Source of the DNA: Aquipseudomonas guryensis
Lineage (GTDB): Bacteria; Pseudomonadota; Gammaproteobacteria; Pseudomonadales; Pseudomonadaceae
Length of the DNA stretch: 64,000 nt
Direction of reading: 5' to 3'
Assembly (NCBI RefSeq): GCF_014164785.1
Contig: NZ_JACJFN010000002.1
Coordinates: 795,628 to 859,627 of the forward strand
Shown here: in pieces, positions 43,144 through 52,756 of the stretch
Numbering within the stretch: the first letter of the stretch is position 1
Layout: each line of letters starts with the position of its first letter
Notes under the pieces: model-generated
What the model was told of the DNA's origin: nothing
The model's database searches: none
Seen by the model: the letters and a program-made list of their open reading frames with translations, nothing else
Program-made: the position numbers and the translations under genes

Positions 43144-44354
43144 GCGTCGTGCTTCTGCTCGGCTTTGCCCTTGTTAGCCGGCTGGGCCACGGCACCGGGC
43201 TCGCCGATCACCTGCACTTCGCTGCCGTCCTTGAGTTTGTCGGTGCCTTCCAGCACCAGCCGTTCGCCGACTTTCAGGCCAGCGCTGATAAGGGTCAGCG
43301 CCCCGCTGCTGGCACCGACTTCGACTTTGCGCAGCTGCACCTTGTCCTCGTTATCGAGGAGGAAGACGAAAGTGCCACGGGCACCGAACTGCAAGGCCGC
43401 CGAAGGAATCAGCGTGGCGCCCTGGCGGGTTTCCACGCGCAGGCGGACATTGACGAACTGATTGGGAAACAGGCTCTCGCTGGCGTTGTCGAAACGCGCC
43501 TTGAGCTTGACCGTGCCGGTGGCGACGTCGATCTGGTTGTCCAGGCTGTGCAGCACGCCTTCGGCCAGCAGTTGTTTCTCACCGCGATCCCAGGCCTGCA
43601 CCAGCAATTGTTCGTTATTGCGCACCCGCGCCAGCACCGGTGGCAGGTCGTTCTCGGCGAGGGTGAAATTGACCGTGATCGGCTTGACCTGGGTGATCAC
43701 CACCAGCGGCGTGGTGTCACCACTGCTGATCAGGTTACCGGCATCAACCTGACGCAGGCCCAGGCGGCCGTCGATGGGCGCGCGGATGCGGGTGAAGTCG
43801 AGGTTGAGGCGCGCCTCGGCGACGGCGGCCTGGTTGTTCTTCACGGTGCCACGGTATTGGCCGACCAGCGCTTCCTGGGTGTCCAGGGTCTGTTTGGCGA
43901 TGGAGTCTTCGGCGTACAGGCTTTTGTAGCGGGCCAGATCGATCTCGGCGTTCTTCAACTGCGCCTGGTTCTGCGCCAGGGTGCCTTCGGCCTGTTGCAG
44001 GGCGACCTGGTAGGCGCGCGGATCGATTTGCGCCAGCAGGTCGCCGGCCTTGACCAGTTGACCTTCCTCGAACAGCACCTTGACCAGTTCGCCGTCCACC
44101 CGCGAGCGCACGCTCACGGTGTTCAGCGCGGTGACCGTGCCGAGAGCCTTGAGCTCGATATTGAAGTCGCCCTGGCTGACCTCGGTTACGCGTACCGGTA
44201 CCGGGCCACTGTCGCGCCCCCAGGGATCGGCGCGCTCATCCTCTTCGGCAGGCTTCTCCGGCCACAACCACCATAGCAGCAGGACGACGGCGAGCAGTGC
44301 CAAGGCGATCAGCCAGGGACGGTAAGAGCGCGATGCAGAACGAATATCAGGCAT
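43140..44354 (-). CDS. muxA: MuxA-like RND periplasmic adaptor
   Basis: A 404-residue membrane-fusion protein of the MdtA/MuxA type. A membrane anchor lies near residues 13-30 ([17 protein letters not shown]) without a lipobox, then the lipoyl/barrel blocks ([29 protein letters not shown] and [15 protein letters not shown]) and an alpha-hairpin between. It is the first gene of muxABC-opmB; the 120 bases upstream hold its promoter and the tpx terminator. The ribosome binding site is weak. Confidence 0.94.
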   Translation of the reverse strand: MPDIRSASRSYRPWLIALALLAVVLLLWWLWPEKPAEEDERADPWGRDSGPVPVRVTEVSQGDFNIELKALGTVTALNTVSVRSRVDGELVKVLFEEGQLVKAGDLLAQIDPRAYQVALQQAEGTLAQNQAQLKNAEIDLARYKSLYAEDSIAKQTLDTQEALVGQYRGTVKNNQAAVAEARLNLDFTRIRAPIDGRLGLRQVDAGNLISSGDTTPLVVITQVKPITVNFTLAENDLPPVLARVRNNEQLLVQAWDRGEKQLLAEGVLHSLDNQIDVATGTVKLKARFDNASESLFPNQFVNVRLRVETRQGATLIPSAALQFGARGTFVFLLDNEDKVQLRKVEVGASSGALTLISAGLKVGERLVLEGTDKLKDGSEVQVIGEPGAVAQPANKGKAEQKHDA

Positions 44355-44473
44355 GGTTCGGGGGTCACTTTCCTGGAGAGCGTGAACGATAAGTACTCTG
44401 CGCTGCCAGGCAAAGGGTCTTTACCGCCTATTTACCCTTAATTGACGTAACAAAACGTTGGAAGTTTAGAAAT

Positions 44474-44498
44474 GAAAACGGCCTGCAGAGCAGGCCGT
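44474..44498 (-). terminator. Rho-independent terminator of tpx
   Basis: A nine-base-pair stem (ACGGCCTGC / GCAGGCCGT) with a three-base loop is followed on the minus strand by TTTTC, 19 bases past the tpx stop. Confidence 0.85.
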
Positions 44499-44516
44499 CG
44501 TGTACCACGGGAGACG

Positions 44517-45017
44517 TTACTTGAGTGCAGCGATGGCGGCCGCGTAATTCGGCTCATCGGCGATCTCGCCGACCAGCTCGCTGTGCAGCACTTTATCGTT
44601 CTCATCCAGCACCACCACGGCACGGGCGGAAACGCCGGCCAGCGGGCCGTTGGCAATGGCCACGCCGTAGTTCTTGAGGAACTCGGCGCCGCGCATGGTC
44701 GACAGGTTGATCACATTCTCCAGGCCTTCGGCGCCGCAGAAACGCGACTGAGCGAACGGCAGGTCGGCGGAAATGCACAGCACCACGGTGTTGGCCAGCT
44801 TGCTCGCTTCGCTATTGAACGTACGCACCGAGGTGGCGCAGGTCGGGGTGTCGACGCTGGGGAAGATATTCAGCACTTTGCGCTTGCCGGCCAGGCTGGC
44901 CAGGCTCACGTCGGAGAGATCCTTGCCCACCAGGCTGAAGGCCGGCGCCTGCTGGCCGGCTTGCGGCAGCTGGCCGTCAACCTGGATCGGGGTGCCCTTG
45001 AGGGTTACTTGAGCCAT
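44517..45017 (-). CDS. tpx: Thiol peroxidase (Tpx)
   Basis: Periplasmic or cytoplasmic atypical 2-Cys peroxiredoxin of 166 residues. The peroxidatic site is [16 protein letters not shown] and the resolving cysteine is in [12 protein letters not shown], matching the E. coli Cys61/Cys95 pair. It reduces alkyl and hydrogen peroxides using thioredoxin. It is monocistronic, with its own terminator and a terminator-bounded neighbour upstream. Confidence 0.97.
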   Translation of the reverse strand: MAQVTLKGTPIQVDGQLPQAGQQAPAFSLVGKDLSDVSLASLAGKRKVLNIFPSVDTPTCATSVRTFNSEASKLANTVVLCISADLPFAQSRFCGAEGLENVINLSTMRGAEFLKNYGVAIANGPLAGVSARAVVVLDENDKVLHSELVGEIADEPNYAAAIAALK

Positions 45018-45056
45018 TTCAATGTCCTTTTTTGCAGGTGAGATATTGCAGGTGGG

Positions 45057-45079
45057 AAACCGGGCAGAACCCTGCCCGG
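45057..45079 (-). terminator. Terminator after the sodium:alanine symporter
   Basis: An eight-base-pair stem (CCGGGCAG / CTGCCCGG) with a GGTT loop followed by TTTCCC on the minus strand, 8 bases past the symporter stop. Confidence 0.75.
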
Positions 45080-45087
45080 CGGATAGA

Positions 45088-46434
45088 TCATCGGTTCTGG
45101 GCGAAGTGCTCGCGAGTCAGCTTGACCACCACCGGGCTGAGCAGCAACAGCGCCATCAAGTTGGGCAAGGCCATCAGACCGTTGAGGGTGTCGGCCAGCA
45201 GCCAGGCGAAATCCAGTTGGGCGATGGCGCCGAACGGCACCGCCAGCACCCAGACGATGCGAAACGGCAGAATCGCCCGAGTGCCGACCAGATACTCCCA
45301 GCATTTTTCGCCGTAGTAGCTCCAGCCCAGAATAGTGGTGAAGGCGAACACTGCCAGGGCAGCGGTCAGAATATAGCCGCCGATACCCGGCATCGCCGAC
45401 TCGAAGGCTGCCCCGGACAGGGCCGCACCGCTGGCGCCACTGGTCCAGACGCCGGAGCAGATGATCGCCAGGCCAGTCATGCTGCAGATGATGATGGTGT
45501 CGATGAACGTACCGATCATGCCGATCATCCCCGAACGTACCGGGCTGTCGGTGGTGCCGGCCGCCTGGGCGATACCGGCAGTGCCCAGGCCTGCCTCGTT
45601 GGAGAAGATGCCACGGGCCACGCCGAAACGGATCGCTGCCATCACCGCCGCGCCGGCAAAACCGCCGGTGGCGGCAACCGGGTTGAACGCCGATTCGAAG
45701 ATCAGGGCAAAGGCACCGGGAATCGCCTCGACATTCACCACCAGCACCACGATGGCGGCAATGACATAAGCCACGCACATGAACGGCACCAGGGTCGCGG
45801 CTACCTTGCCGATGCGCTGAATGCCGCCGAGGATCACCAGGCCGACGATGACCATGGTCACCACGCCAGTGATCCAGTCGGGGATGCCGAAGGAGCCATG
45901 CAGGGCGTCGGCCATGCTGTTGACCTGAACCATGTTGCCAATGCCGAAGCCGGCGAAGCCGCCAAAGATGGCAAAGGCGCCGCCAAGCCAGGCCCACTTC
46001 TTGCCCAGACCGTTCTTAATCGCATACATCGGCCCGCCGACATGCTCACCACGGTCATCCTTCTCGCGGTAATGCACCGCCAGCACCACTTCGCAATACT
46101 TGGTGGCCATGCCCACCAGGGCCGTGCACCACATCCAGAACAACGCGCCCGGGCCACCGAGGAAGATTGCCGTGGCCACGCCGGCAATGTTGCCGGTGCC
46201 GACAGTGGCCGCCAGGCAGGTCATCAGCGCCTGGAATGGGCTGATTTCGCCGCTGCTGGCGTCGCCCTTGGCGCGCCCTTGCCACATCAGAGCGAAGCCG
46301 GTGCCGATACGCAGCACAGGCATGAATTTGAGCATCAGCATCAGGATCAGGCCGGTGCCGAGAATCAGCACCAGCATCGGCGGGCCCCAGACCAAGCCGT
46401 TGATCTGGTTGACTAGCGAGTTGAGGATCTCCAT
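45088..46434 (-). CDS. Sodium:alanine/glycine symporter (AGCS family)
   Basis: A 448-residue integral membrane protein with about ten or eleven helices. Family blocks include [23 protein letters not shown], the [12 protein letters not shown] segment and the [19 protein letters not shown] block. It takes up alanine, glycine or a related amino acid with sodium; the exact substrate is not visible. The ORF fills its span with terminators on both sides, so it is probably transcribed alone. The 226 bases upstream hold nothing else recognisable. Confidence 0.93.
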   Translation of the reverse strand: MEILNSLVNQINGLVWGPPMLVLILGTGLILMLMLKFMPVLRIGTGFALMWQGRAKGDASSGEISPFQALMTCLAATVGTGNIAGVATAIFLGGPGALFWMWCTALVGMATKYCEVVLAVHYREKDDRGEHVGGPMYAIKNGLGKKWAWLGGAFAIFGGFAGFGIGNMVQVNSMADALHGSFGIPDWITGVVTMVIVGLVILGGIQRIGKVAATLVPFMCVAYVIAAIVVLVVNVEAIPGAFALIFESAFNPVAATGGFAGAAVMAAIRFGVARGIFSNEAGLGTAGIAQAAGTTDSPVRSGMIGMIGTFIDTIIICSMTGLAIICSGVWTSGASGAALSGAAFESAMPGIGGYILTAALAVFAFTTILGWSYYGEKCWEYLVGTRAILPFRIVWVLAVPFGAIAQLDFAWLLADTLNGLMALPNLMALLLLSPVVVKLTREHFAQNR

Positions 46435-46660
46435 TGGTCACGCTCCATTTTTCTTATAAGGCACGCGGGTAACGCGCCTGGATTGGATGCGACTGCCGGT
46501 AAGGCAGTGCTCCGTGATCAGCCGTCGTCAGACAATGGTTGGCATCGCGACGAAGTGGCCAGAACTAGCTGTACGACATGCAACAAGGCCCGCGGCAGAC
46601 GCTCGCAACGCCGCCGGGGATTTTTACACGATCTGCAGGATTTGTGTGCGTGATGCCGGA

Positions 46661-47305
46661 TCAGGCCGTAACCCGTTGCACTGCTGGCTGCGGATTGGCA
46701 TGAAAAAACACATGCTCGCGAATCGGTCCCACCGCCACTTCGCCGATTTCCTCGTAGCCCTGGCGCTTGTAGAACTCCAGGTAATGCGGGTTGCCGGTAT
46801 CCAGCACTACGCCCTGGGAGTCGGCATCTTCCGCGCACCAGTTGTGCAGCGCGCCGAGCAGTTGTTCGCCGAGGTGCTGGCCCTGGAATTCCGGGTGCAC
46901 ACCGATCAACGGCAGTACGTGATAGGGGCCGGGCGGCAGGCAGGCGAGTACCGCGTCGTGGTACTCCAGGTAGCGCTTGGTGCAACGGAAACCGGTGGTC
47001 ATCAGCATGCGCAGGCGCCAGCCCCAGCTTTCGGTGATGTCCAGGCGACGGATTGGCGGGGCGATCAGGGCGATCCCGACCAGGCGTTCCTCGATCAGCA
47101 GGCCGATGGCCGGCAGCTCCTCGGCAAAGTGCTGCTGCACCAGCTCGCGCACGGTAGCGCGCACACGCTGGTCGAAGCCGGGGCGCTCGCTTTCGAACAG
47201 GTAGGCGAAGGTCGGGTCGTGACGGTAGGCGTGGTACAGCAGGGAGCGGGCTTCGCGGCTGTAGCCATGGTCGAGCATGCGGACTTCGGCGGTACGATGG
47301 GGCAT
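46661..47305 (-). CDS. GNAT-family N-acetyltransferase
   Basis: A 214-residue GNAT protein. The acetyl-CoA loop is in LIGVHPEFQGQHLGEQLLGALHNWC, followed by GVVLDTGNPHYLEFYKRQGYEEIGEV. The substrate is unknown. The start at 47305 (MPHRTAEVRM) has GAGG eight bases upstream; frames extending to 47545 would cross into the divergent xthA promoter. The HxGExLL arrangement is somewhat unusual but within family variation. Confidence 0.85.
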   Translation of the reverse strand: MPHRTAEVRMLDHGYSREARSLLYHAYRHDPTFAYLFESERPGFDQRVRATVRELVQQHFAEELPAIGLLIEERLVGIALIAPPIRRLDITESWGWRLRMLMTTGFRCTKRYLEYHDAVLACLPPGPYHVLPLIGVHPEFQGQHLGEQLLGALHNWCAEDADSQGVVLDTGNPHYLEFYKRQGYEEIGEVAVGPIREHVFFHANPQPAVQRVTA

Positions 47306-47438
47306 CGGGCTGACCTCATTTGTTATAGATTTTGCGGGTCGAAAGCCAAGGTAGCACCGTGCCGTGAGGCCCGCCAGACGCTGGCCGTCACCGGATGACT
47401 GGGCTAGCATCGCGTTTTTACTTTGCCGGTAGCTGCCC

Positions 47439-48251
47439 ATGAAGATCGTTTCCTTCAATATCAACGGCCTGCGCGCCCGCCCCCACCAGTTGGCGGCGCT
47501 GATCGAGAAGCACCAGCCGGATGTGATCGGCCTGCAGGAAACCAAGGTCTCCGACGAGCAGTTCCCGGAAGCAGAAATTCGTGCGCTCGGCTACCACGTG
47601 CACTACCACGGGCAGAAGGGCCACTACGGCGTAGCCCTGCTCTCGCGCCAGGCACCGCTGGAACTGCACAAGGGTTTTCCCAGTGATGAGGAAGACGCCC
47701 AGCGCCGCTTTATCTACGGCACCTTCGTCGACGCCCAGGGCAATCCGGTGACCGTGATGAACGGCTACTTCCCCCAGGGCGAGAGCCGTGACCACCCCAC
47801 CAAGTTTCCGGCCAAGCAGCGCTTCTACGCCGACCTGCAGAACCTGCTGAACGATTCGTTCAAGCCGGAGCAGGCGCTGGTGGTGATGGGCGACATCAAT
47901 ATCTCCCCGGAAGACTGCGACATCGGCATCGGCGAAGCGAACCGCCTGCGCTGGCTGAAGACCGGCAAGTGCAGTTTCCTGCCGGAAGAGCGTGAATGGC
48001 TGGCCACCCTCAAGGGCTGGGGCCTGGTCGACAGCTTCCGCCACCTCAACCCGACGGTGAACGACCGCTTCAGCTGGTTCGACTACCGCAGCCGCGGCTT
48101 CGAGGATGAGCCCAAGCGTGGCCTGCGCATCGACGTGATCCTGACCAGCACACCACTGCAGGCGCGAATCAAGGATGCCGGCGTCGACTACGAGCTACGT
48201 GGCATGGAAAAGCCCTCGGACCATGCGCCGATCTGGCTGGAGCTGAACTGA
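47439..48251 (+). CDS. xthA: Exodeoxyribonuclease III
   Basis: A 270-residue apurinic/apyrimidinic endonuclease and 3'-5' exonuclease of the Xth family, acting in base-excision repair. Metal and active-site residues are seen in [21 protein letters not shown], the NGYFPQGE block, [22 protein letters not shown] and the final [11 protein letters not shown]. Length is normal. It is divergent from the GNAT gene, sharing a 133-base gap. Confidence 0.97.
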   Translation: MKIVSFNINGLRARPHQLAALIEKHQPDVIGLQETKVSDEQFPEAEIRALGYHVHYHGQKGHYGVALLSRQAPLELHKGFPSDEEDAQRRFIYGTFVDAQGNPVTVMNGYFPQGESRDHPTKFPAKQRFYADLQNLLNDSFKPEQALVVMGDINISPEDCDIGIGEANRLRWLKTGKCSFLPEEREWLATLKGWGLVDSFRHLNPTVNDRFSWFDYRSRGFEDEPKRGLRIDVILTSTPLQARIKDAGVDYELRGMEKPSDHAPIWLELN

Positions 48252-48326
48252 AGCAAGGGCGCCTGCGGTCCACGGGCTAGGGGAGTAGGCTGTGGGCTTC
48301 CTAAACAGGGGCTGAATGGTCGCGTT

Positions 48327-48385
48327 GTAGCCCGGATGCAATCCGGGAGCGGTGCCACCTGCTTCCCGGATTATATCCGGGCTAC
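48327..48385. repeat. REP palindrome pair (GTAGCCCGGAT family)
   Basis: Inverted copies of GTAGCCCGGATGCAATCCGG lying in the 247-base gap after xthA, where they may protect the xthA message 3' end. No other terminator was seen in this gap; the rest is promoter sequence for the next gene. Confidence 0.88.
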
Positions 48386-48498
48386 GGACTGAAATACGGT
48401 GAAAGGCCTTACCCAGAGCGGCCGCTGTAACCTGGCTGCAATCTAACCGTCTTAATCTGCGCGGCACTTTCCCTCCCTCGAAGAAGGTTCCTGCTGCG

Positions 48499-49869
48499 AT
48501 GTCGCGCACCCTGCCCATTAGTGATCGGCACTCCTGGCGCCAGGCCTATGCCTGGCTGCTCCTCGGTTTCATCTGCTACGCCCTGCCCTGGTCCGTGTTC
48601 GCCGCAAACGATGCCGAAAGCGTGCTGCGCATCCAGGGCTCCAACACCATCGGCGCCAAGCTCGGCCCGGCCCTGGTGCAGGGCCTGTTCGAGCAGCAGG
48701 GGCTGCGCAATATCCGTATCGAACCGGCTGCCGCCGAGAACGAGCAATTGGTAATGGCCGAAGACAAAAACGGCCGAGCGCTGAGCATCAGCGTTGCGGC
48801 GCATGGCTCGGGCACCGGTTTCACTTCGCTGCTGGACGGCACGGCCGAACTGGCTGCCTCGTCGCGGCCGATCAAGGATGGCGAGGCCGATAGTCTGACC
48901 AGGCTCGGCGACATGCGTAGCCGCGCGGCCGAACAGATCATCGCCATCGACGGCCTGGCCATTATCCTGCATCCGGGCAACCCGCTGACAGCGCTCAGCA
49001 CCGAGCAACTGGCGGCGATCTTTGCCGGCGAAATCAGCACCTGGGAACAGCTGGGTGGCCGTGGTGGCCCCATCACCCTGTATGCCCGCGATGACAAATC
49101 CGGCACCTATGACACCTTCAAGGAACTGGTGCTGACGGCCAATGGCAAGAGCCTCGCCGCTGGTGCCAAGCGCTTCGAGTCGAGCACCCAGCTGTCCGAC
49201 AGTGTCAGCCAGGACCCCAGCGCCATCGGTTTCATCGGCCTGCCCTATATCCGCCAGAGCAAGGCCGTCGCGATTGCCGCCGGTGAATCCCAGCCGATGC
49301 TACCGAGCACTACGCTGATCGCCACCGAGGACTATCCGCTGTCGCGCCGCCTGTTCCTCTACACCTCGCCCACTGCCGAGAATGCCTGGGCCAAGTCCCT
49401 GCTGGAATTCGCCCACAGCCCGGCAGGCCAGGCGATCGTCGAACAGAACGGCTTCATCGCGCAGACGGTGCAGGCGGTTAAGGTCAATGGCAGCCCGAGC
49501 ATGCCGGCCAGCTACCAGAAGCTGACCAGCGAGGCCCAGCGCCTGTCGGTGAATTTCCGCTTCCAGGAAAACAGCGCCACCCTGGACAACAAAGCCCAGC
49601 GCGATATCGCCCGGGTGCTCGACTACCTGAAAATCCACGACAAGCTGCGCAGCAAGGTGGTGCTGGTCGGTTTCGGCGATCCGAAGAACGACCCCAGCCG
49701 CTCAGCCCTGCTGTCCAAACTGCGGGCCATGGAAGTGCGTCGTGAGCTGTCGCGCGGTGGAGTGATTTTCCGCGACATCACCGGGCTCGGCGCCCAGCTG
49801 CCGGTGGCCGCCAACAGTGGCGATGAAGGCCGCAGCAAGAATCGTCGGGTGGAAGTCTGGGTCTACTGA
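48499..49869 (+). CDS. PstS-like phosphate-binding domain fused to OmpA C-terminal domain
   Basis: A 456-residue secreted protein. The signal peptide is cut after SVFA (about residue 35). Residues about 40-320 are a PstS-type solute-binding domain: IQGSNTIGAKLGPAL, a phosphate-site-like HGSGTGFTSLLDGTAELAASSRP, and DDKSGTYDTFKELV. Residues about 345-456 are an OmpA/MotB peptidoglycan-binding domain: NFRFQENSATLDNKAQRDIA and the terminal SKNRRVEVWVY. It probably binds phosphate or a similar anion while tethered to peptidoglycan. No ABC transporter subunits are adjacent, so it is not a conventional importer component. Confidence 0.9.
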   Translation: MSRTLPISDRHSWRQAYAWLLLGFICYALPWSVFAANDAESVLRIQGSNTIGAKLGPALVQGLFEQQGLRNIRIEPAAAENEQLVMAEDKNGRALSISVAAHGSGTGFTSLLDGTAELAASSRPIKDGEADSLTRLGDMRSRAAEQIIAIDGLAIILHPGNPLTALSTEQLAAIFAGEISTWEQLGGRGGPITLYARDDKSGTYDTFKELVLTANGKSLAAGAKRFESSTQLSDSVSQDPSAIGFIGLPYIRQSKAVAIAAGESQPMLPSTTLIATEDYPLSRRLFLYTSPTAENAWAKSLLEFAHSPAGQAIVEQNGFIAQTVQAVKVNGSPSMPASYQKLTSEAQRLSVNFRFQENSATLDNKAQRDIARVLDYLKIHDKLRSKVVLVGFGDPKNDPSRSALLSKLRAMEVRRELSRGGVIFRDITGLGAQLPVAANSGDEGRSKNRRVEVWVY

Positions 49870-49893
49870 CTGCCCAGCCCCGCACGCCACAAC

Positions 49894-49925
49894 CAACGCC
49901 CTGCACATCAGGGCGTTGCTCTTTT
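49894..49925 (+). terminator. Rho-independent terminator after PstS-OmpA gene
   Basis: A ten-base-pair stem (CAACGCCCTG / CAGGGCGTTG) with a five-base loop, then CTTTTC, 24 bases past the stop codon. Confidence 0.88.
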
Positions 49926-50073
49926 CAGGCTGTGGAGCTTTTGCAACAGCCGGCGAGTTGCCCTAGCCCATCAGGCGCACTAGCCTGCCAGTAGTGACGC
50001 CGGGCCCCTCTGGCGGTGAATCTTTCACCGTGATGTCGGAGTCACTGTCTGCAGGCAGCGACGGGAGGGCCCC

Positions 50074-51066
50074 ATGCACGACCTGTTCAGTATCCTCACC
50101 AGTCCCATGCTTGGCACGCCGACCTGGCTGTGGCTGAGCTTCTTCGTCATCGTCATCGCCCTGCTGGTATTCGATCTCGGCGTATTGCACCGCGACCAGC
50201 ATGAAATCGAGATGCGCGAGAGCCTGCTGCTGTACAGCGGCTATTTCAGCGTTGGCGTGCTGTTCGGTGTATGGGTCTGGTACGAACTCGGCGCGCAAAG
50301 CGCTCTGGAGTTCTACACCGGTTTCCTGGTCGAGCAATCGTTGTCGATGGACAACGTGTTTGTCATGGCAATGATCTTCGGCTTCTTCGATATCCCCCGG
50401 CGTTACCAACACCGCGTACTGTTCTGGGGCATTCTCGGGGTGATCGTACTGCGCGCCCTGATGATTGGCCTGGGTACGGCGCTGGTGCAGCGCTTCGAAT
50501 GGATGCTCTACCTGTTCGGCGCCTTCCTCTTGTTCAGCGGCGTGAAAATGCTCTTCAGCCACCCCGAACAGCACCCGGACCTGGCGCAGAACCCACTGCT
50601 GCGCTTTATCCGCCGGCATTTTCGCATCACCGACAGCCTGTATGACGGGCATTTCTTCGTGCGCCTGCAGCCACCGGGGCAGCCCCATCCCCTGCTCTAT
50701 GCCACGCCGCTGTTTCTCGCCCTGGTACTGATCGAGCTGGCCGACCTGGTGTTCGCCGTGGACAGCGTGCCGGCCGTGTTTGCCATCACCCAGGACCCGT
50801 TCATCGTCTACACCTCGAACATCTTCGCCATTCTCGGCCTGCGCTCGCTGTACTTCGCCCTGGCCGCGCTGATGCACCGCTTCATCTACCTGAAGTACGC
50901 CCTGGCCCTGGTGCTGGTGTTCATCGGCGGGAAGATTTTCCTGCACGGCCTGATCGGCAAGATTCCCGCCTTGCTCTCTCTTGGCGTAACCTTCGGCCTG
51001 CTGGTGGGTGGTGTGTTGCTGTCGCTGCTGAAAACCCGCGAGCAGGACCAGGAGAGCAAACCCTAA
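50074..51066 (+). CDS. TerC/Alx-family integral membrane protein
   Basis: A 330-residue polytopic protein with about nine membrane segments. The TerC signature is the VEQSLSMDNVFVMAMIFGFF block and its mirror, ELADLVFAVDSVPAVFAITQDPFIVYTSN, carrying conserved acidic residues in the membrane. Family members export manganese or calcium or take part in tellurite resistance; no ter genes are nearby. GGGAGG precedes the start. Confidence 0.93.
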   Translation: MHDLFSILTSPMLGTPTWLWLSFFVIVIALLVFDLGVLHRDQHEIEMRESLLLYSGYFSVGVLFGVWVWYELGAQSALEFYTGFLVEQSLSMDNVFVMAMIFGFFDIPRRYQHRVLFWGILGVIVLRALMIGLGTALVQRFEWMLYLFGAFLLFSGVKMLFSHPEQHPDLAQNPLLRFIRRHFRITDSLYDGHFFVRLQPPGQPHPLLYATPLFLALVLIELADLVFAVDSVPAVFAITQDPFIVYTSNIFAILGLRSLYFALAALMHRFIYLKYALALVLVFIGGKIFLHGLIGKIPALLSLGVTFGLLVGGVLLSLLKTREQDQESKP

Positions 51067-51248
51067 TGCCCGATGTGCGCATCGAAACGCTGGAACAGCA
51101 AGGCCGTCAGGTGTGGCGGGTACGTGTGGGCAGGCGCGCCCTGACCTTTCACGAGGAGCTGGCCGCGCGCACCTTTGCCGCTCAACTGCATATTCGCCTG
51201 GACTGGCTGAGCCGGCAGGCGCAGGCAGACAGCGCCGACAGCCACTGA
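51066..51248 (+). CDS. Small cytoplasmic protein, 60 residues, coupled to the TerC gene
   Basis: Starts MPDVRIETLEQQGRQVWRVR and continues with a basic, soluble sequence (ALTFHEELAARTFAAQLHIRLDWLSRQ). The ATG overlaps the TerC stop as TAATG, so translation is probably coupled. No family recognised. The composition suggests one small folded domain. Confidence 0.65.
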   Translation: MPDVRIETLEQQGRQVWRVRVGRRALTFHEELAARTFAAQLHIRLDWLSRQAQADSADSH

Positions 51249-51251
51249 TGC

Positions 51252-51310
51252 GCAGCCCGGATGCAATCCGGGAGCGGAGCTGCCTCTTTCCCGGATTGCA
51301 TCCGGGCTAC
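51252..51310. repeat. REP palindrome pair (GTAGCCCGGAT family)
   Basis: Inverted copies of the same element as at 48327 and 60047, immediately after the small protein stop and before the shared terminator. Confidence 0.88.
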
Positions 51311-51322
51311 CCACCGACAAAT

Positions 51323-51354
51323 ACGACAAGGCCCGCATCTGCGGGCCTTGTCGT
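51323..51354. terminator. Bidirectional hairpin between convergent genes
   Basis: A perfect 15-base-pair inverted repeat with a two-base loop centred on GGCCCGCA-TC-TGCGGGCC, 14 bases from the acyl-CoA dehydrogenase stop. It is followed by a T-rich run only on the minus strand (TTGTCGTATTTG), so it best terminates the dehydrogenase. Confidence 0.8.
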
Positions 51355-51367
51355 TACCGAGCCGGTG

Positions 51368-52597
51368 TTAGCGGCTGGCTTTCATCGCCTCACGCGGCAC
51401 GTACTTGCCGATCTCGAACTTGCCGATGGCCATGCGGTGCACTTCGTCCGGGCCGTCGGCCAGGCGCAGGGTGCGCTGCATGGCGTAGAAGTAGGCCAGC
51501 GGCGTATCGTTGGAAACGCCGGCCCCGCCGTGGATCTGGATCGCCCGGTCGATCACATTGAGCGCGACGTTGGGGGCCACCACCTTGATCTGGGCGATTT
51601 CGCTGGCCGCGACCTTGTTGCCCACGGTGTCCATCATGTAGGCGGCGTTCAGCGTCAGCAGGCGCGCCTGGTTGATTTCGATGCGCGAGTTGGCGATGTG
51701 ATCGATGTTGCCGCCCAGGCGTGCCAGCGGCTTGCCGAAGGCGGTGCGGCTGACCGCGCGCTTGCACATCAGTTCCAGGGCGCGCTCGGCCATGCCGATG
51801 GAGCGCATGCAGTGGTGGATACGGCCTGGGCCAAGGCGACCCTGGGCGATCTCGAAGCCACGACCCTCGCCGAGCAGCACGTTCTCGTAGGGCACGCGCA
51901 CGTTCTCGAACAGCACTTCGGCGTGGCCATGCGGCGCGTCGTCGTAGCCGAATACCGGCAACGGACGGAGGATTTTCACCCCGGGGGTATCGGTCGGCAC
52001 CAGGATCATCGAGTGCTGCTGATGGCGCGGCGCGTCCGGGTTGGTCAGGCCCATGAAGATCATGATCTTGCAGCGCGGGTCGCAGGCGCCGGAAGTCCAC
52101 CACTTGCGGCCATTGATCACCCACTCATCGCCATCGCGCACGGCGTTGGCTTCCATGTTGGTGGCGTCGGATGAGGCCACACCCGGCTCGGTCATGGCGA
52201 AGGCCGAGCGGATCTCGCCACGCAGCAGCGGCTCCAGCCACTGCTGCTTCTGCGCCTCGCTGGCGTAGCGCACCAGGGTTTCCATGTTGCCGGTGTCCGG
52301 GGCCGAGCAGTTGAACGGCTCGGGGCCCATCAGCGAGCGGCCCATGATCTCGGCCAGCGGCGCGTATTCCATGTTGGTCAGGCCGGCACCGTACTCGGAC
52401 TCCGGCAGAAACAGGTTCCACAGGCCTTCGGCTTTGGCCTTGTTCTTCAGCTCTTCCATGATCGCCGTCGGCTGCCAGCGGTCACCTTCGTTGACCTGCT
52501 GCTCGAACACGCTCTCGTTCGGGTAAACGTGGGTATCCATGAAGGCGGTGACGCGTTCACGCAGTTCCTGAACTTTGGGGGAGTAGGCGAAATCCAT
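51368..52597 (-). CDS. Acyl-CoA dehydrogenase (ACAD10/11-like)
   Basis: A 409-residue FAD-dependent acyl-CoA dehydrogenase. Signature blocks are [20 protein letters not shown] (flavin loop), [18 protein letters not shown] and the C-terminal [34 protein letters not shown]. It oxidises an acyl-CoA to enoyl-CoA; the chain type is unknown, though proximity to the liu operon suggests a branched or medium-chain acyl group. It is transcribed away from a LysR regulator with a 159-base gap. The start at 52597 is the only reasonable ATG. Confidence 0.92.
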   Translation of the reverse strand: MDFAYSPKVQELRERVTAFMDTHVYPNESVFEQQVNEGDRWQPTAIMEELKNKAKAEGLWNLFLPESEYGAGLTNMEYAPLAEIMGRSLMGPEPFNCSAPDTGNMETLVRYASEAQKQQWLEPLLRGEIRSAFAMTEPGVASSDATNMEANAVRDGDEWVINGRKWWTSGACDPRCKIMIFMGLTNPDAPRHQQHSMILVPTDTPGVKILRPLPVFGYDDAPHGHAEVLFENVRVPYENVLLGEGRGFEIAQGRLGPGRIHHCMRSIGMAERALELMCKRAVSRTAFGKPLARLGGNIDHIANSRIEINQARLLTLNAAYMMDTVGNKVAASEIAQIKVVAPNVALNVIDRAIQIHGGAGVSNDTPLAYFYAMQRTLRLADGPDEVHRMAIGKFEIGKYVPREAMKASR

Positions 52598-52756
52598 GGG
52601 TAGCTACCTTCTAACGACCAGGGCGAGGTTGTGGTTTCAATCTGCAAATGATGCTAGAACAGTGACCTTGATTTATCGAACCTATTTTCATGGCTTATTA
52701 ACATTCATCACTGATATATGATCCGGCGCCCTGGATCGGCATGACGAGAGCCCGCA

